Positions 44,645 to 52,846 of a stretch of 64,000 bases of DNA are shown piece by piece. Source of the stretch: Myxococcus stipitatus (GTDB lineage Bacteria; Myxococcota; Myxococcia; Myxococcales; Myxococcaceae); assembly GCF_037414475.1 (NCBI RefSeq), contig NZ_CP147913.1, positions 2,914,001-2,978,000 of the forward strand, in the 5' to 3' direction. Both the position numbers and the translations under genes were made by a program. Position 1 is the stretch's first letter, and each line of letters starts with the position of its first letter. The notes beneath the pieces were generated by a model, which saw only the letters and a list, made by a program, of their open reading frames with translations, was not told where the DNA came from and made no database searches.

Positions 44645-45833
44645 TGACGAAGGTGGTGGCGACGATGCGCCCGGCGATGGCGGGCCGCTCCTGCCCCATG
44701 CGCAGCGTGTTCACCGAGTAGACCAGGCGCCGGCGCAAGTCCCTCGTGGCCCCCATGCCGTTGTTGTAGCCGTGCCGGTCTCCGCTCTTGCCCCACACCG
44801 TGAGCCCGTTGACGGGGATGCGCGTCAGGCCCGCGCTGTACATGGCGCGGCCTCCGCCCACGAAGGGCACGTCCGGCACGGTGAACATCTCCTCGAGCTG
44901 CTCGGGTGGCAGCAGCCGTCCCCGGAAGAGCGCGCACAGGAAGGTGTCCAGGTCGGCCGTGGTCGAAATCATCTCCCCCGCGGCCCAGGGGATGGACTGG
45001 TTCGCCTCCGTGACATCGACCAGGCGCACCGTGCCGTCGTCCTGCGTGACGGCCTCGTAGCCGCGGACATGCGGGCCCGGAATGGTGGGGTCATTGCCCG
45101 GCACGGACGTGTCGCGCAGCTCCAGCGGTACGAGGATGCGCTCGCGCACCGCCTGGCCATAGGGCCTGCCGGTGACCTTCTCGATGAGCAGCCCCGCGAC
45201 GAGATAGCCGATGTTGCCGTACTCCTGCTGCGTGCCCGGCTCGAAGCGCTTGCCCTGCTCGAGCGCCAGGGAGACCAGCTCCCGGGGCGTGAAGCGGCGG
45301 AAGCGGTTCTCGAAGAACCACTCGGGGTCCTTCGCCGGGAGCGGCACGCCCGGCAGTCCGTGCGTGTGATTGAGGAGCTGGCGCACCGTGACGAGGCTGT
45401 AATCCAGTGGCAACAGTCCGGGCAGGTAGTGTTGCACGGGCCGGTCCAGGTCCACGCGTCGCTCCGCGGCGAGCTGCAACACCACGGTGGCGGTGAAGGT
45501 CTTGGTGATGCTGCCGATGCGGAAGCGCGCGTTCTTGGGCACGGGCGCCCCTGAGTGGACATCCGCCACGCCGGAGCTGCCCAGCCAGCGGCCCGCGGAA
45601 CCCTCGATGCGGACCTGCGCCGCCGTCGTCGCCGCGTCCGGCAGGCCCGCGATGGCCTGCCGCAGCGCCTCGCGGTTGAGCGGCGCCAGGGGTGATTCGC
45701 TCAGCGCCAATGCGAGCGCGCTGGACTCCAGGTCCTGATTGACGGCCTCGTCACCGAGACCGCAACCCGTCCCCGAGAAGCTCACCACCAGCACCGCCGC
45801 CCCGACCCGCAGCCCACGACGCGGGATATCCAT
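44625..45833 (-). CDS. Serine hydrolase, class C beta-lactamase/DD-peptidase family
   Basis: A protein of 402 residues. The signal has lipobox SGTGC (Cys24). The nucleophile motif SITK (Ser108, Lys111) and the YGN motif (Tyr205-Asn207) mark the active site; the third motif is within the WGKSGDRHGYNN segment. It is like D-Ala-D-Ala carboxypeptidases (R61 type) and esterases of the family rather than a true antibiotic-resistance enzyme. It ends in the shared terminator, and otsBA lies downstream on the minus strand beyond an 80-bp gap (45834-45912 is upstream of its start). Confidence 0.87.
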   Translation of the reverse strand: MDIPRRGLRVGAAVLVVSFSGTGCGLGDEAVNQDLESSALALALSESPLAPLNREALRQAIAGLPDAATTAAQVRIEGSAGRWLGSSGVADVHSGAPVPKNARFRIGSITKTFTATVVLQLAAERRVDLDRPVQHYLPGLLPLDYSLVTVRQLLNHTHGLPGVPLPAKDPEWFFENRFRRFTPRELVSLALEQGKRFEPGTQQEYGNIGYLVAGLLIEKVTGRPYGQAVRERILVPLELRDTSVPGNDPTIPGPHVRGYEAVTQDDGTVRLVDVTEANQSIPWAAGEMISTTADLDTFLCALFRGRLLPPEQLEEMFTVPDVPFVGGGRAMYSAGLTRIPVNGLTVWGKSGDRHGYNNGMGATRDLRRRLVYSVNTLRMGQERPAIAGRIVATTFVTRGPHP

Positions 45834-45912
45834 GTTGTCTCATCTCCGTCAGCGAATCCGGCCCTGAGACCCGAACACCCGTCGGGTGCGAGAATGTCAC
45901 CCACCCCCCGCG

Positions 45913-48090
45913 TTATTTCGCGGAGGGCTCCACCAGCGCGGCCAGGAGGGCGCGCACTTCCCGGGGGCCACTGACGCGGTAGGCGGCGCGCGTGGGTTTG
46001 TTGCCCGCGTGGACGGTGAGCCCGTCCTCGGGGATGGCCGCGAACAGGTCCTCGTCGGTGCGGTCATCGCCCATGGCCACCACGAGCGTGCCCGGCGCCA
46101 GCACCCGCGTCACCGAGTCCACCACCCGGCCCTTGTGCACCCCATGCGGCCGCACCTCCACCACCTTGTCACCCGGGAGGATGTCCACCGGCTGCCGCGC
46201 GAAGGTCTCCGCCAGCTTCAGCCGCAGCTCGCGGGACTGAATCGCGCCGAACTCGGGGTCCACCTGCCGGTAGTGCCACGCGAGCGACGCGGACTTCTCC
46301 TCCACGAACGAGCCGGGGATGCGCGCGGCGAACTCGTCGAGCACCGGCCGGGCCGCGGCCTTCCACTCCGGCGTCACGCCCTCCAGCATCTTCCACGGCA
46401 GCCCCGGCGCCGGACGCGACCACAGGCCGTGCTCCGCGTGGAGCCCCATGGGCAGCGTGCCGAACCATGCCTGCAATGTCTCCCGAGGCCTGCCGCTGAC
46501 CACGCTCACCGTCGTGTTCGGCCGCGCCACCAGCTTCGCCAACAGCTCCCGGAGCGCATCGTCCGGCGCGGCCAGCTCCGGCCGGGGCGCGAAGCCCACC
46601 AGCGTCCCGTCGTAGTCGAGCATCAGCGCCAGGTGCTCGGCCGACTTCATCCGAGCCAGCGCCTCCGTGCCCTCCTTCGCCCGGCCCACGGACACCGTCG
46701 GCAGGCCCTGGAGCCGGCCCAGGAAGTAGGACACCCACCAGTGGACGTCGTGCGCCTTCACCTGCGCGCGCAGCCCGCGCATGCGCTCGCGCCGCTCGGA
46801 CTCCGGCATCTTCAGCGCTTGTTCAATCGCGTCCGCGGTGGCCTCGATGTCGTAGGTGTTGACGACCAGCGCGCCGCGCAGTTCGTCCGCGGCGCCCGCG
46901 AACTCGCTCAGCACCAGCACGCCGTCTTCATCCGGACGGGCGGCGCAGAACTCCTTGGCCACCAGGTTCATCCCGTCGCGCACGGGGGTGACGAGCATCA
47001 CGTCCGCCGCGCGGTACAGCCCCGCGAGCTGCTTCTCGTTGAAGGAGCGGAAGAGGTAGTGCACGGGCACGTTCTGCACGGTGCCGTACTGGCCGTTGAT
47101 GCGGCCCACCAGCTCGTTCACCTGTTCGCGGTAGGTGGCGTAGGCCTCCACCTGCGTCCGGCTGGGCACGGCCACCTGGACGAAGCGCAGCCGGCCACGC
47201 CACGCGGGCTCGCGCTCCAGGAGCCGCTGCACCGCGAGGAGCCTGCGCGGAATGCCCTTGGTGTAGTCCAGCCGGTCGATGCCCAGGAGGATGCGCTGTC
47301 CCTCCGCGCCCCGGCGCACCGAGGCGACCTCCTCCAGGACGCCCACCTCCCGCGAGAGCGAGTCGAAGGAGTCCGCGTCGATGCCCATGGGGAAAGCGCC
47401 CACGCGCACCTGCCGCCCTTCCCACGTGATGCAGTCCACATCCGTGTCCAACCCGAGCTGCCGCAAGAGCGCGCCCGAGAAGTGCCGCACGTAGCTCACC
47501 GTGTGGAAGCCCACCAGGTCCGCGCCGAGCAGTCCCTTCAACAGCTCATCGCGCCGGGGCAGCGTGCGGAAGACCTCCGATGACGGGAAGGGGATGTGGT
47601 GGAAGTAGCCGATGCGGGCCTCGGGCAGCCGCTGTCGCAACAGCCCCGGCACCAGCATGAGCTGGTAGTCATGCACCCAGATGATGTCGCCCGGTTGATA
47701 CTGCTTCGCCACCAGGTCCGCGAAGCGCTCGTTGACCTTGCGATACACCTCCCAGTCGCGGTCCTGCCGGGGGATGCGGTCCAGCATGTAATGGCACAGC
47801 GGCCACAACACGCGGTTGGAGTAGCCCTCGTAGTAGCGGTTCACCTCGCTGCTGGAGAGATGCAGCGGCACGCAGCGCTGCTCGCCGAGCTGTGCCTCCA
47901 CCCGGCTTCGTTGACCATCCGACAGTCGGGAGACATCCCCGGGCCAGCCTATCCACAGCCCACCGGAGCGTTCATGAGGCCTGCGCAACCCCGTGGCCAG
48001 CCCTCCTGCGCTGCGCACCACGGCGACGCTGTCCTTCTCCACCTTGACGGTGACTGGGAGACGATTGGAGACGAGCAGGAGTCGAGACAT
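45913..48090 (-). CDS. otsBA: Bifunctional trehalose-6-phosphate synthase/phosphatase
   Basis: A protein of 725 residues. The N-terminal GT20 synthase domain (about 1-465) has [41 protein letters not shown] and [11 protein letters not shown]. The C-terminal HAD phosphatase (about 485-725) starts with LMLDYDGTL and has [11 protein letters not shown]. Together they make trehalose from UDP-glucose and glucose-6-phosphate, a desiccation and osmotic protectant. It follows the gene at 48105-49253 by 14 bp, so the two may be co-transcribed. Confidence 0.96.
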   Translation of the reverse strand: MSRLLLVSNRLPVTVKVEKDSVAVVRSAGGLATGLRRPHERSGGLWIGWPGDVSRLSDGQRSRVEAQLGEQRCVPLHLSSSEVNRYYEGYSNRVLWPLCHYMLDRIPRQDRDWEVYRKVNERFADLVAKQYQPGDIIWVHDYQLMLVPGLLRQRLPEARIGYFHHIPFPSSEVFRTLPRRDELLKGLLGADLVGFHTVSYVRHFSGALLRQLGLDTDVDCITWEGRQVRVGAFPMGIDADSFDSLSREVGVLEEVASVRRGAEGQRILLGIDRLDYTKGIPRRLLAVQRLLEREPAWRGRLRFVQVAVPSRTQVEAYATYREQVNELVGRINGQYGTVQNVPVHYLFRSFNEKQLAGLYRAADVMLVTPVRDGMNLVAKEFCAARPDEDGVLVLSEFAGAADELRGALVVNTYDIEATADAIEQALKMPESERRERMRGLRAQVKAHDVHWWVSYFLGRLQGLPTVSVGRAKEGTEALARMKSAEHLALMLDYDGTLVGFAPRPELAAPDDALRELLAKLVARPNTTVSVVSGRPRETLQAWFGTLPMGLHAEHGLWSRPAPGLPWKMLEGVTPEWKAAARPVLDEFAARIPGSFVEEKSASLAWHYRQVDPEFGAIQSRELRLKLAETFARQPVDILPGDKVVEVRPHGVHKGRVVDSVTRVLAPGTLVVAMGDDRTDEDLFAAIPEDGLTVHAGNKPTRAAYRVSGPREVRALLAALVEPSAK

Positions 48091-48104
48091 AGAACCCCAG
48101 ACCC

Positions 48105-49253
48105 TTAGTCACTCCTCCCTTGAATCGCCATCGCCGAATCATTCGAGGTGGCGATTGGTGGACCGTCGGACGCCGCGCGTGGAGCCCACCCGAGTCGCGC
48201 AAGCAACGCGGGTTGACGGCCGGGCTTCCAGATGAACGCATCCAGCACGTAGTGGGTGGCCTGCGGCAACGCGAGCAGCGGCACCACCAACGCGAGCAGG
48301 TCCGGCGCGAGTTGAACATCCAGGCTCCCGAAGATGCCGGGCCGGTCATGCCAGATGATGCGGTCCCACAGGAGCTCCTCGGTGAAGGCCAGCGCCACGA
48401 GGAACAGGAGGAAGCCCGGCAGCCCCGCGCGCAAGAGCACGCCCGCGGCGCCGTAACCGCCTTCGGTTCCTCGCCCCCGCGAGTAGCGGAAGAGCAGCAC
48501 GAAGTACGGCACGCCGTGCAGCACCACGTTCATCACCGTGAACGTGAAGTCGTCGCGCGCCAGGACGATGCCGCCGAACCACGTCACCCAGGTGGCCCCC
48601 ACGAGCAGCACCTTGCCCGCCTGGAGTCCTTCGCCGCGCACGACGCGGACAAGCTGGAAGAGGCCCCAGGCCGCGAGCACCACCGCGTGCAGCGCCAACG
48701 CGACGGTGCCCATCCAGGAGGGAATCCCGGGGAGGAAGTCGCCCTCCACGAACCACCAGAACTCGCGCGGCAGGTTCGCGTGCCACCAGACCACGGGGCC
48801 CACGGTGGCCGCGTAGATGGCCGCGGCGTCCAGGCGGCGCTCGGCGTCGGAGGCTCGTGCCTTGCGCGTGTAGAGCGCCACCCAGCCGTACTGCTGACGG
48901 ACGAAGTGGAACAAGGCCACGTACGCGAACAGCGTCCAGAACGTCCCGGCCGATATCTGATGGGCCACCACGCCGACGCCCCACGCGGCCAGGGGCGCGC
49001 CGAGATAGAGGCCGGGACGCTCACGCAGCTCGACGGGGTCCAGGTAGGTGCGGAACAGCGTGGACCAGACGTGGGCCACGTCCACGCAGACGACGAGCAG
49101 CAGCCAGGCCCACGGCGGGGTGTCTCCCACGGCGCCCAGCCACGGCGCGGCGAGGACCAGGGCGACCGACACGAGCGCACTGCCGGCGAAGATGGCGAGG
49201 TCCACGCGCGGACCGAACAGCCAGCTTTGAGAGGGCGCGAGAAGACGAGGCAT
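48105..49253 (-). CDS. Polytopic membrane protein of unknown function
   Basis: A protein of 382 residues with about nine or ten hydrophobic helices. Conserved-looking polar features are HVWSTLFRTYLDP, HFVRQQYGWVALYTRK, FWWFVEGDFLPGIP and ATHYVLDAFIW, with histidines placed near helix ends as in metal- or lipid-modifying membrane enzymes. I do not recognise the family. The ATG at 49251-49253 was chosen. It lies 14 bp upstream of the trehalose gene on the same strand, so osmotic or envelope stress is a possible setting (inference). Confidence 0.72.
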   Translation of the reverse strand: MPRLLAPSQSWLFGPRVDLAIFAGSALVSVALVLAAPWLGAVGDTPPWAWLLLVVCVDVAHVWSTLFRTYLDPVELRERPGLYLGAPLAAWGVGVVAHQISAGTFWTLFAYVALFHFVRQQYGWVALYTRKARASDAERRLDAAAIYAATVGPVVWWHANLPREFWWFVEGDFLPGIPSWMGTVALALHAVVLAAWGLFQLVRVVRGEGLQAGKVLLVGATWVTWFGGIVLARDDFTFTVMNVVLHGVPYFVLLFRYSRGRGTEGGYGAAGVLLRAGLPGFLLFLVALAFTEELLWDRIIWHDRPGIFGSLDVQLAPDLLALVVPLLALPQATHYVLDAFIWKPGRQPALLARLGWAPRAASDGPPIATSNDSAMAIQGRSD

Positions 49254-49379
49254 CCATCCCCAAGTTATCAGCCTCTCGACGGGGTTGGGCGATGGGGTGC
49301 AGGGGCGGTACAACGTCCACGCAAGCGCGGCGCGGCTTTCGCGTATGGCGCGTGTCTCCCCATTCCATCCACTTCCGCC

Positions 49380-50591
49380 ATGTCCTCCTCGCCTCCCCCT
49401 CCTTGCTTCCGCTACCGGCTGCTGGCGGTCATGTTGCTGGCGGGGCTGGTGCCGCTGGTGTTGCTCGGCGTGCTGGCACACGGTGCGCTGGAGCGGGTGC
49501 TGTCCGTCTCCGTAGCCCCGGTGGAGACGGTGCTCGACGAGGTGTCCTCGGACCTGGAGCGCAGGGGGTTGTCTCGGGATTCGCTGGACGAGGTGCGGCT
49601 CCATCTGGCGCAGGCGGAGTTGACTCGCAGGGCGCTGGTGCGCCGTGTGCCCATGTTCATCGCGGTGCTGGTGCTCGTCTCGGGCGGGGTGTTGGCGGTG
49701 GCGGCCGTGCTGCTTGGCCGCACGCTCACGCGCCCCGTGACGGTGCTCACCGAAGGCATGTGGGCCTATGCGCGAGGAGACCTCACCGTGCGGCTCCCAG
49801 CCTCGGAGCCGCCTCGGGATGAGTTCGATTTCCTGCTGGGCCAGTTCAACCGCATGGGCCAGGAGCTGGTCGCCCAACGCGAGCGGCTCAAGTCCGCCGA
49901 ACAGATTGCCGCGTGGCAGGACGTGGCTCGAGCCCTGGCCCACGAGCTGAAGAATCCCCTCACCGCGATGAAGCTCTCGCTTGCGCGGCTCCAGCGCGCG
50001 GATACGGGCTCGGCCGCGGATGCCTTGCGCGTCAGCGAGTCGGTGGCCCTGCTTCAGGAGGAGGTCGAGCTGCTGATGCGAATGACGCAGAGCTTCTCCA
50101 CCTTCGCCCGGTTGCCGGCGCCGAGGTTCCAGGATGTCCCGCTGCGCCCGCTGCTCTCGGAGATTTGTGTTCTGTACGCGCAGACCTCGCCCGTGCCGGT
50201 GGAGCTGTTGCCGGGCCCCGAGGTGTCGCTGCAGGCGGACCCGGATGGACTGCGGCGGCTGTTCGGCAACCTCGTGAAGAACGCGGCCGAGGCCTCCGCC
50301 TCGGGGGCGACTCCCGTGCGCGTTTCGGCGGAGCCCCTGGAGGGCGGGAGCGTGCGTGTCTCCGTGATGGATGGGGGCAACGGAATCTCTTCGGTGCTGG
50401 AGGGGGCGGCCCTGACGCGTGGCCTGTTCAGCACGAAGCCGGAGGGCAGCGGGCTCGGGTTGCCCATCTCGCAGAAGATTACCCATGAGCATGGCGGCTC
50501 GCTCCGGCTGGAACCCGCGCCCGGCGGAGGGACGCTCGCTCGCGTCGAGCTGCCTCTTCATCCCCCTTCGACTCCTGTGCCCACGACATGA
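49380..50591 (+). CDS. NtrY/NtrB-like membrane histidine kinase
   Basis: A protein of 403 residues: TM1 (about 13-34), a short periplasmic loop, TM2 (about 91-113), HAMP (114-168), HisKA with ALAHELKNPLTAMKLS (His188), and HATPase_c with NLVKNAAEAS, DGGNGI and GSGLGLPIS boxes. The sensor loop of about 55 residues is small. Its stop overlaps the ATG of the next regulator (ATGA), making a clear two-component pair. Signal unknown. Confidence 0.93.
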   Translation: MSSSPPPPCFRYRLLAVMLLAGLVPLVLLGVLAHGALERVLSVSVAPVETVLDEVSSDLERRGLSRDSLDEVRLHLAQAELTRRALVRRVPMFIAVLVLVSGGVLAVAAVLLGRTLTRPVTVLTEGMWAYARGDLTVRLPASEPPRDEFDFLLGQFNRMGQELVAQRERLKSAEQIAAWQDVARALAHELKNPLTAMKLSLARLQRADTGSAADALRVSESVALLQEEVELLMRMTQSFSTFARLPAPRFQDVPLRPLLSEICVLYAQTSPVPVELLPGPEVSLQADPDGLRRLFGNLVKNAAEASASGATPVRVSAEPLEGGSVRVSVMDGGNGISSVLEGAALTRGLFSTKPEGSGLGLPISQKITHEHGGSLRLEPAPGGGTLARVELPLHPPSTPVPTT

Positions 50592-51940
50592 AGCCCGGCC
50601 CCCGAATCCTCGTCGTCGATGATGACCCTGGCGTCCTCAAGGCCCTGCGAGGGCTGCTGAGCGATGAGGGCTTCACGCCCATCGAGGCCCGCTCCACCGC
50701 CGACGCAACACGCGTCCTCGACGCCCCCGAGGGACTTCCCTCCATGATGCTCCTCGACCTGCGCATGCCGGGAGAGACGGGCCTGGAGTTCCTCGCGCGG
50801 CTGCCTCGTCCACTGCCCGTGCCCGTGGTGGTGCTCTCGGGCGAAGCCTCTCCCTCAGAGGCCGCGCAAGCCCTGAAGCTCGGGGCGACGGACTTCGTGG
50901 AGAAGCCTCCCTCCCCCGAGCGGCTCGTCACCGCGCTTCGCAACGCGATGGCGCTGGGCGCGCTCCAGGAGGAACGCGAGCGACTGCTGGATGCGCTGGC
51001 CCGCCCCGGGCATCTCGTGGGTGAGAGCCCGGCGATGAACACCTTGCGTCAGCTCATCGCGCGCGTGGGCCCCAGTGACGCGGCGGTGCTCATCACCGGT
51101 GAGACAGGAACCGGAAAGGAGCGTGTCTCTCGCGCACTGCACCTGGCCTCTGGACGCAAGGGCCGCCTCGTCGCGGTCAACTGCGCGGCCATTCCCTCCA
51201 CGCTTCTGGAGAGCGAACTGTTCGGCCATGAGAAGGGCGCGTTCTCCGGCGCGGTGACCCGGCGCGCGGGGCGCATCGAACAAGCGCACGGCGGCACGTT
51301 GCTGCTGGATGAAATCGGCGACATGCCGCTGGAGCTCCAGGCCAAGCTCTTGCGCGTGCTCGAGACACGAGAGGTCGAGCGGCTCGGAGGTTCAGTGCCC
51401 GTGCCAGTGGATGCGCGCATCCTCGCGGCGACCCATCAAGAGCTGGCCCGTGCGGTGAAGGAAGGCCGCTTCCGGCAGGACCTCTTCTTCCGCCTCAACG
51501 TGATGCCGCTGCACATTCCGCCGCTGCGTGAGCGCCCGGATGACCTGCTGCCGCTGGCTCGCGCCTTCGCCGCGGAGTTCGCGGGGCCCGAGGTCCCGCT
51601 CGTCCTCGCTCCCGGCGCGGAGATCGCCCTGCGCGCCTACGCGTGGCCCGGCAACGTGCGGGAGCTGCGCAATGTCATCGAGCGGCTGAATCTGCTGCGT
51701 GCGGGCGGCCCGATGACGCTGGGCCCCGAGGCGGTCTCCAGTCCACTGGCGCCCGCGCGGACCCCAAGCCCCAAGCTGGGCGACAAGAGCTACCGCGAAC
51801 ACGTCGAGGACTTCGAGCGGGAGCTCATCCGCGCCGCGCTCGCGGAGGGCGAAAGCATCGCTGGCGCCGCGCGACTGCTTCAGGTGGACCGAGGCAATCT
51901 CTACCGGCGCATCAAGGCGCTCGGGCTCCCGGTGAGCTGA
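50588..51940 (+). CDS. NtrC-family response regulator with GAFSGA loop
   Basis: A protein of 450 residues. The receiver has phospho-acceptor Asp57 (MLLDLRMPG) and Lys106. The AAA+ domain has Walker A GETGTGKE (171-178) and Walker B LLLDE; the sigma-54-contact loop reads GAFSGA (217-222), Ser replacing the usual Thr. The C-terminal Fis HTH is AARLLQVDRGNLYRRIKALG. It overlaps the kinase gene by 4 bp, indicating coupled translation. Target genes are not apparent. Confidence 0.94.
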   Translation: MKPGPRILVVDDDPGVLKALRGLLSDEGFTPIEARSTADATRVLDAPEGLPSMMLLDLRMPGETGLEFLARLPRPLPVPVVVLSGEASPSEAAQALKLGATDFVEKPPSPERLVTALRNAMALGALQEERERLLDALARPGHLVGESPAMNTLRQLIARVGPSDAAVLITGETGTGKERVSRALHLASGRKGRLVAVNCAAIPSTLLESELFGHEKGAFSGAVTRRAGRIEQAHGGTLLLDEIGDMPLELQAKLLRVLETREVERLGGSVPVPVDARILAATHQELARAVKEGRFRQDLFFRLNVMPLHIPPLRERPDDLLPLARAFAAEFAGPEVPLVLAPGAEIALRAYAWPGNVRELRNVIERLNLLRAGGPMTLGPEAVSSPLAPARTPSPKLGDKSYREHVEDFERELIRAALAEGESIAGAARLLQVDRGNLYRRIKALGLPVS

Positions 51941-51962
51941 GCGCCTCGATGCACTCGGGCAC

Positions 51963-52469
51963 CTACGGCCTGGGCGGAGGCTTCGGCTTCACGTCGGTGT
52001 TGTGCCCCGCGACGATGCGCCACACCCCATTCTCTCGCTTCATCACGTAGCGCATCTGCGTGCGCAGCAGTCCAGGCTCGGTGTCCTGCACCCCGGGCGG
52101 CAGGCCGTTGTGCCCCGTCACCTCGTGAGTGGTGTCGACCACGGCGATGTCCGCGACGGGGAACGACACCCTGCGGACCGTGACCTTGCTGTGGCTGTTC
52201 TTGAAGAACGCCTCGAACACCTGCACGTGGCGCGTCTCAATCTGCGGGTGTCCCTCGAACACCGTCCCGGCGATGTTGATGAAGTCCGCGTCGGCCGTGA
52301 AGTCCTTGGACCACGCCACCGCGTCGTGCCGGTTCCACGCCTCCGTCTGCGCATCCACGAGCTGCCGGATATCCTGCTCGTCCCGCGCGGAGTCCACGTG
52401 CGCACAGGCCAGGGGCAGGAGCAGCAACGAGCACGCCAAGGCCAACCGGGAGGGAACGCTGCGAATCAC
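51963..52469 (-). CDS. SnoaL/NTF2-like lipoprotein (SgcJ/EcaC type)
   Basis: A protein of 168 residues. The lipobox is LACA (Cys near 22). The mature part is one NTF2-like alpha+beta cone: DIRQLVDAQTEAWNRHDAVAWSKDFTADADFINIAG, then VTVRRVSFPVADIAVVDTTHEV and RYVMKRENGVWRIVAGHN. Members bind small molecules or act as enzymes; no catalytic residues can be claimed. It starts with GTG at 52469, with AAGGAG 8 nt before. It is divergent from the Omp85 gene across a 377-bp region with a nested dyad. Confidence 0.85.
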   Translation of the reverse strand: MIRSVPSRLALACSLLLLPLACAHVDSARDEQDIRQLVDAQTEAWNRHDAVAWSKDFTADADFINIAGTVFEGHPQIETRHVQVFEAFFKNSHSKVTVRRVSFPVADIAVVDTTHEVTGHNGLPPGVQDTEPGLLRTQMRYVMKRENGVWRIVAGHNTDVKPKPPPRP

Positions 52470-52716
52470 GTTGAAGCTCCTTTTCCTGAAGAAACGGCCG
52501 GGCAGCCTGCCACAAAGCCCTGGCGAGGTTGCCTCTCTCGAGCGCCTCTGCGAGCGTCCCCGCCACCCATGGCCATGTCCCACCCGGCCCGATGGCACCG
52601 CTCCCGAGAACATCGGCGAGTGAGGCCCCCCGCGCCGGGCCCACAGCGAAGCCTTCGCCGCCGCGCCACGGTGGCCTCCGCGCGGACTCCCGCACCGCGA
52701 GGCAATCAAGGCGCGC

Positions 52717-52765
52717 GATGTCAGTATCACATCCAGGCTTCACATCAGGATGTGTCCATGACATC
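52717..52765. promoter_or_regulatory. Nested inverted repeat of ACATC half-sites
   Basis: Outer arms GATGTCA (52717-52723) and TGACATC (52759-52765), and inner arms CACATCC (52728-52734) and GGATGTG (52748-52754), are symmetric with 4-nt gaps on each side. CACATC-AG-GATGTG (52741-52754) is also a palindrome. Five ACATC/GATGT copies lie in 49 bp between divergent genes, about 80 bp upstream of the Omp85 ATG. It looks like a multi-site operator or a transcript hairpin. Apart from this, 52470-52846 has nothing recognisable. Confidence 0.6.
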
Positions 52766-52846
52766 GGCACGGCGGGCCCGTCCTCGTCCTTTCAAGCACT
52801 TGCCGCGACGTATCCGCTGGAACGCCGCGTGCTCTGTCCTCCGCGC

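Noticed and set aside
48120-49379. Long plus-strand open frame in front of the histidine kinase
   Set aside because: It is the shadow of the minus-strand membrane-protein gene; the kinase starts at the ATG at 49380.
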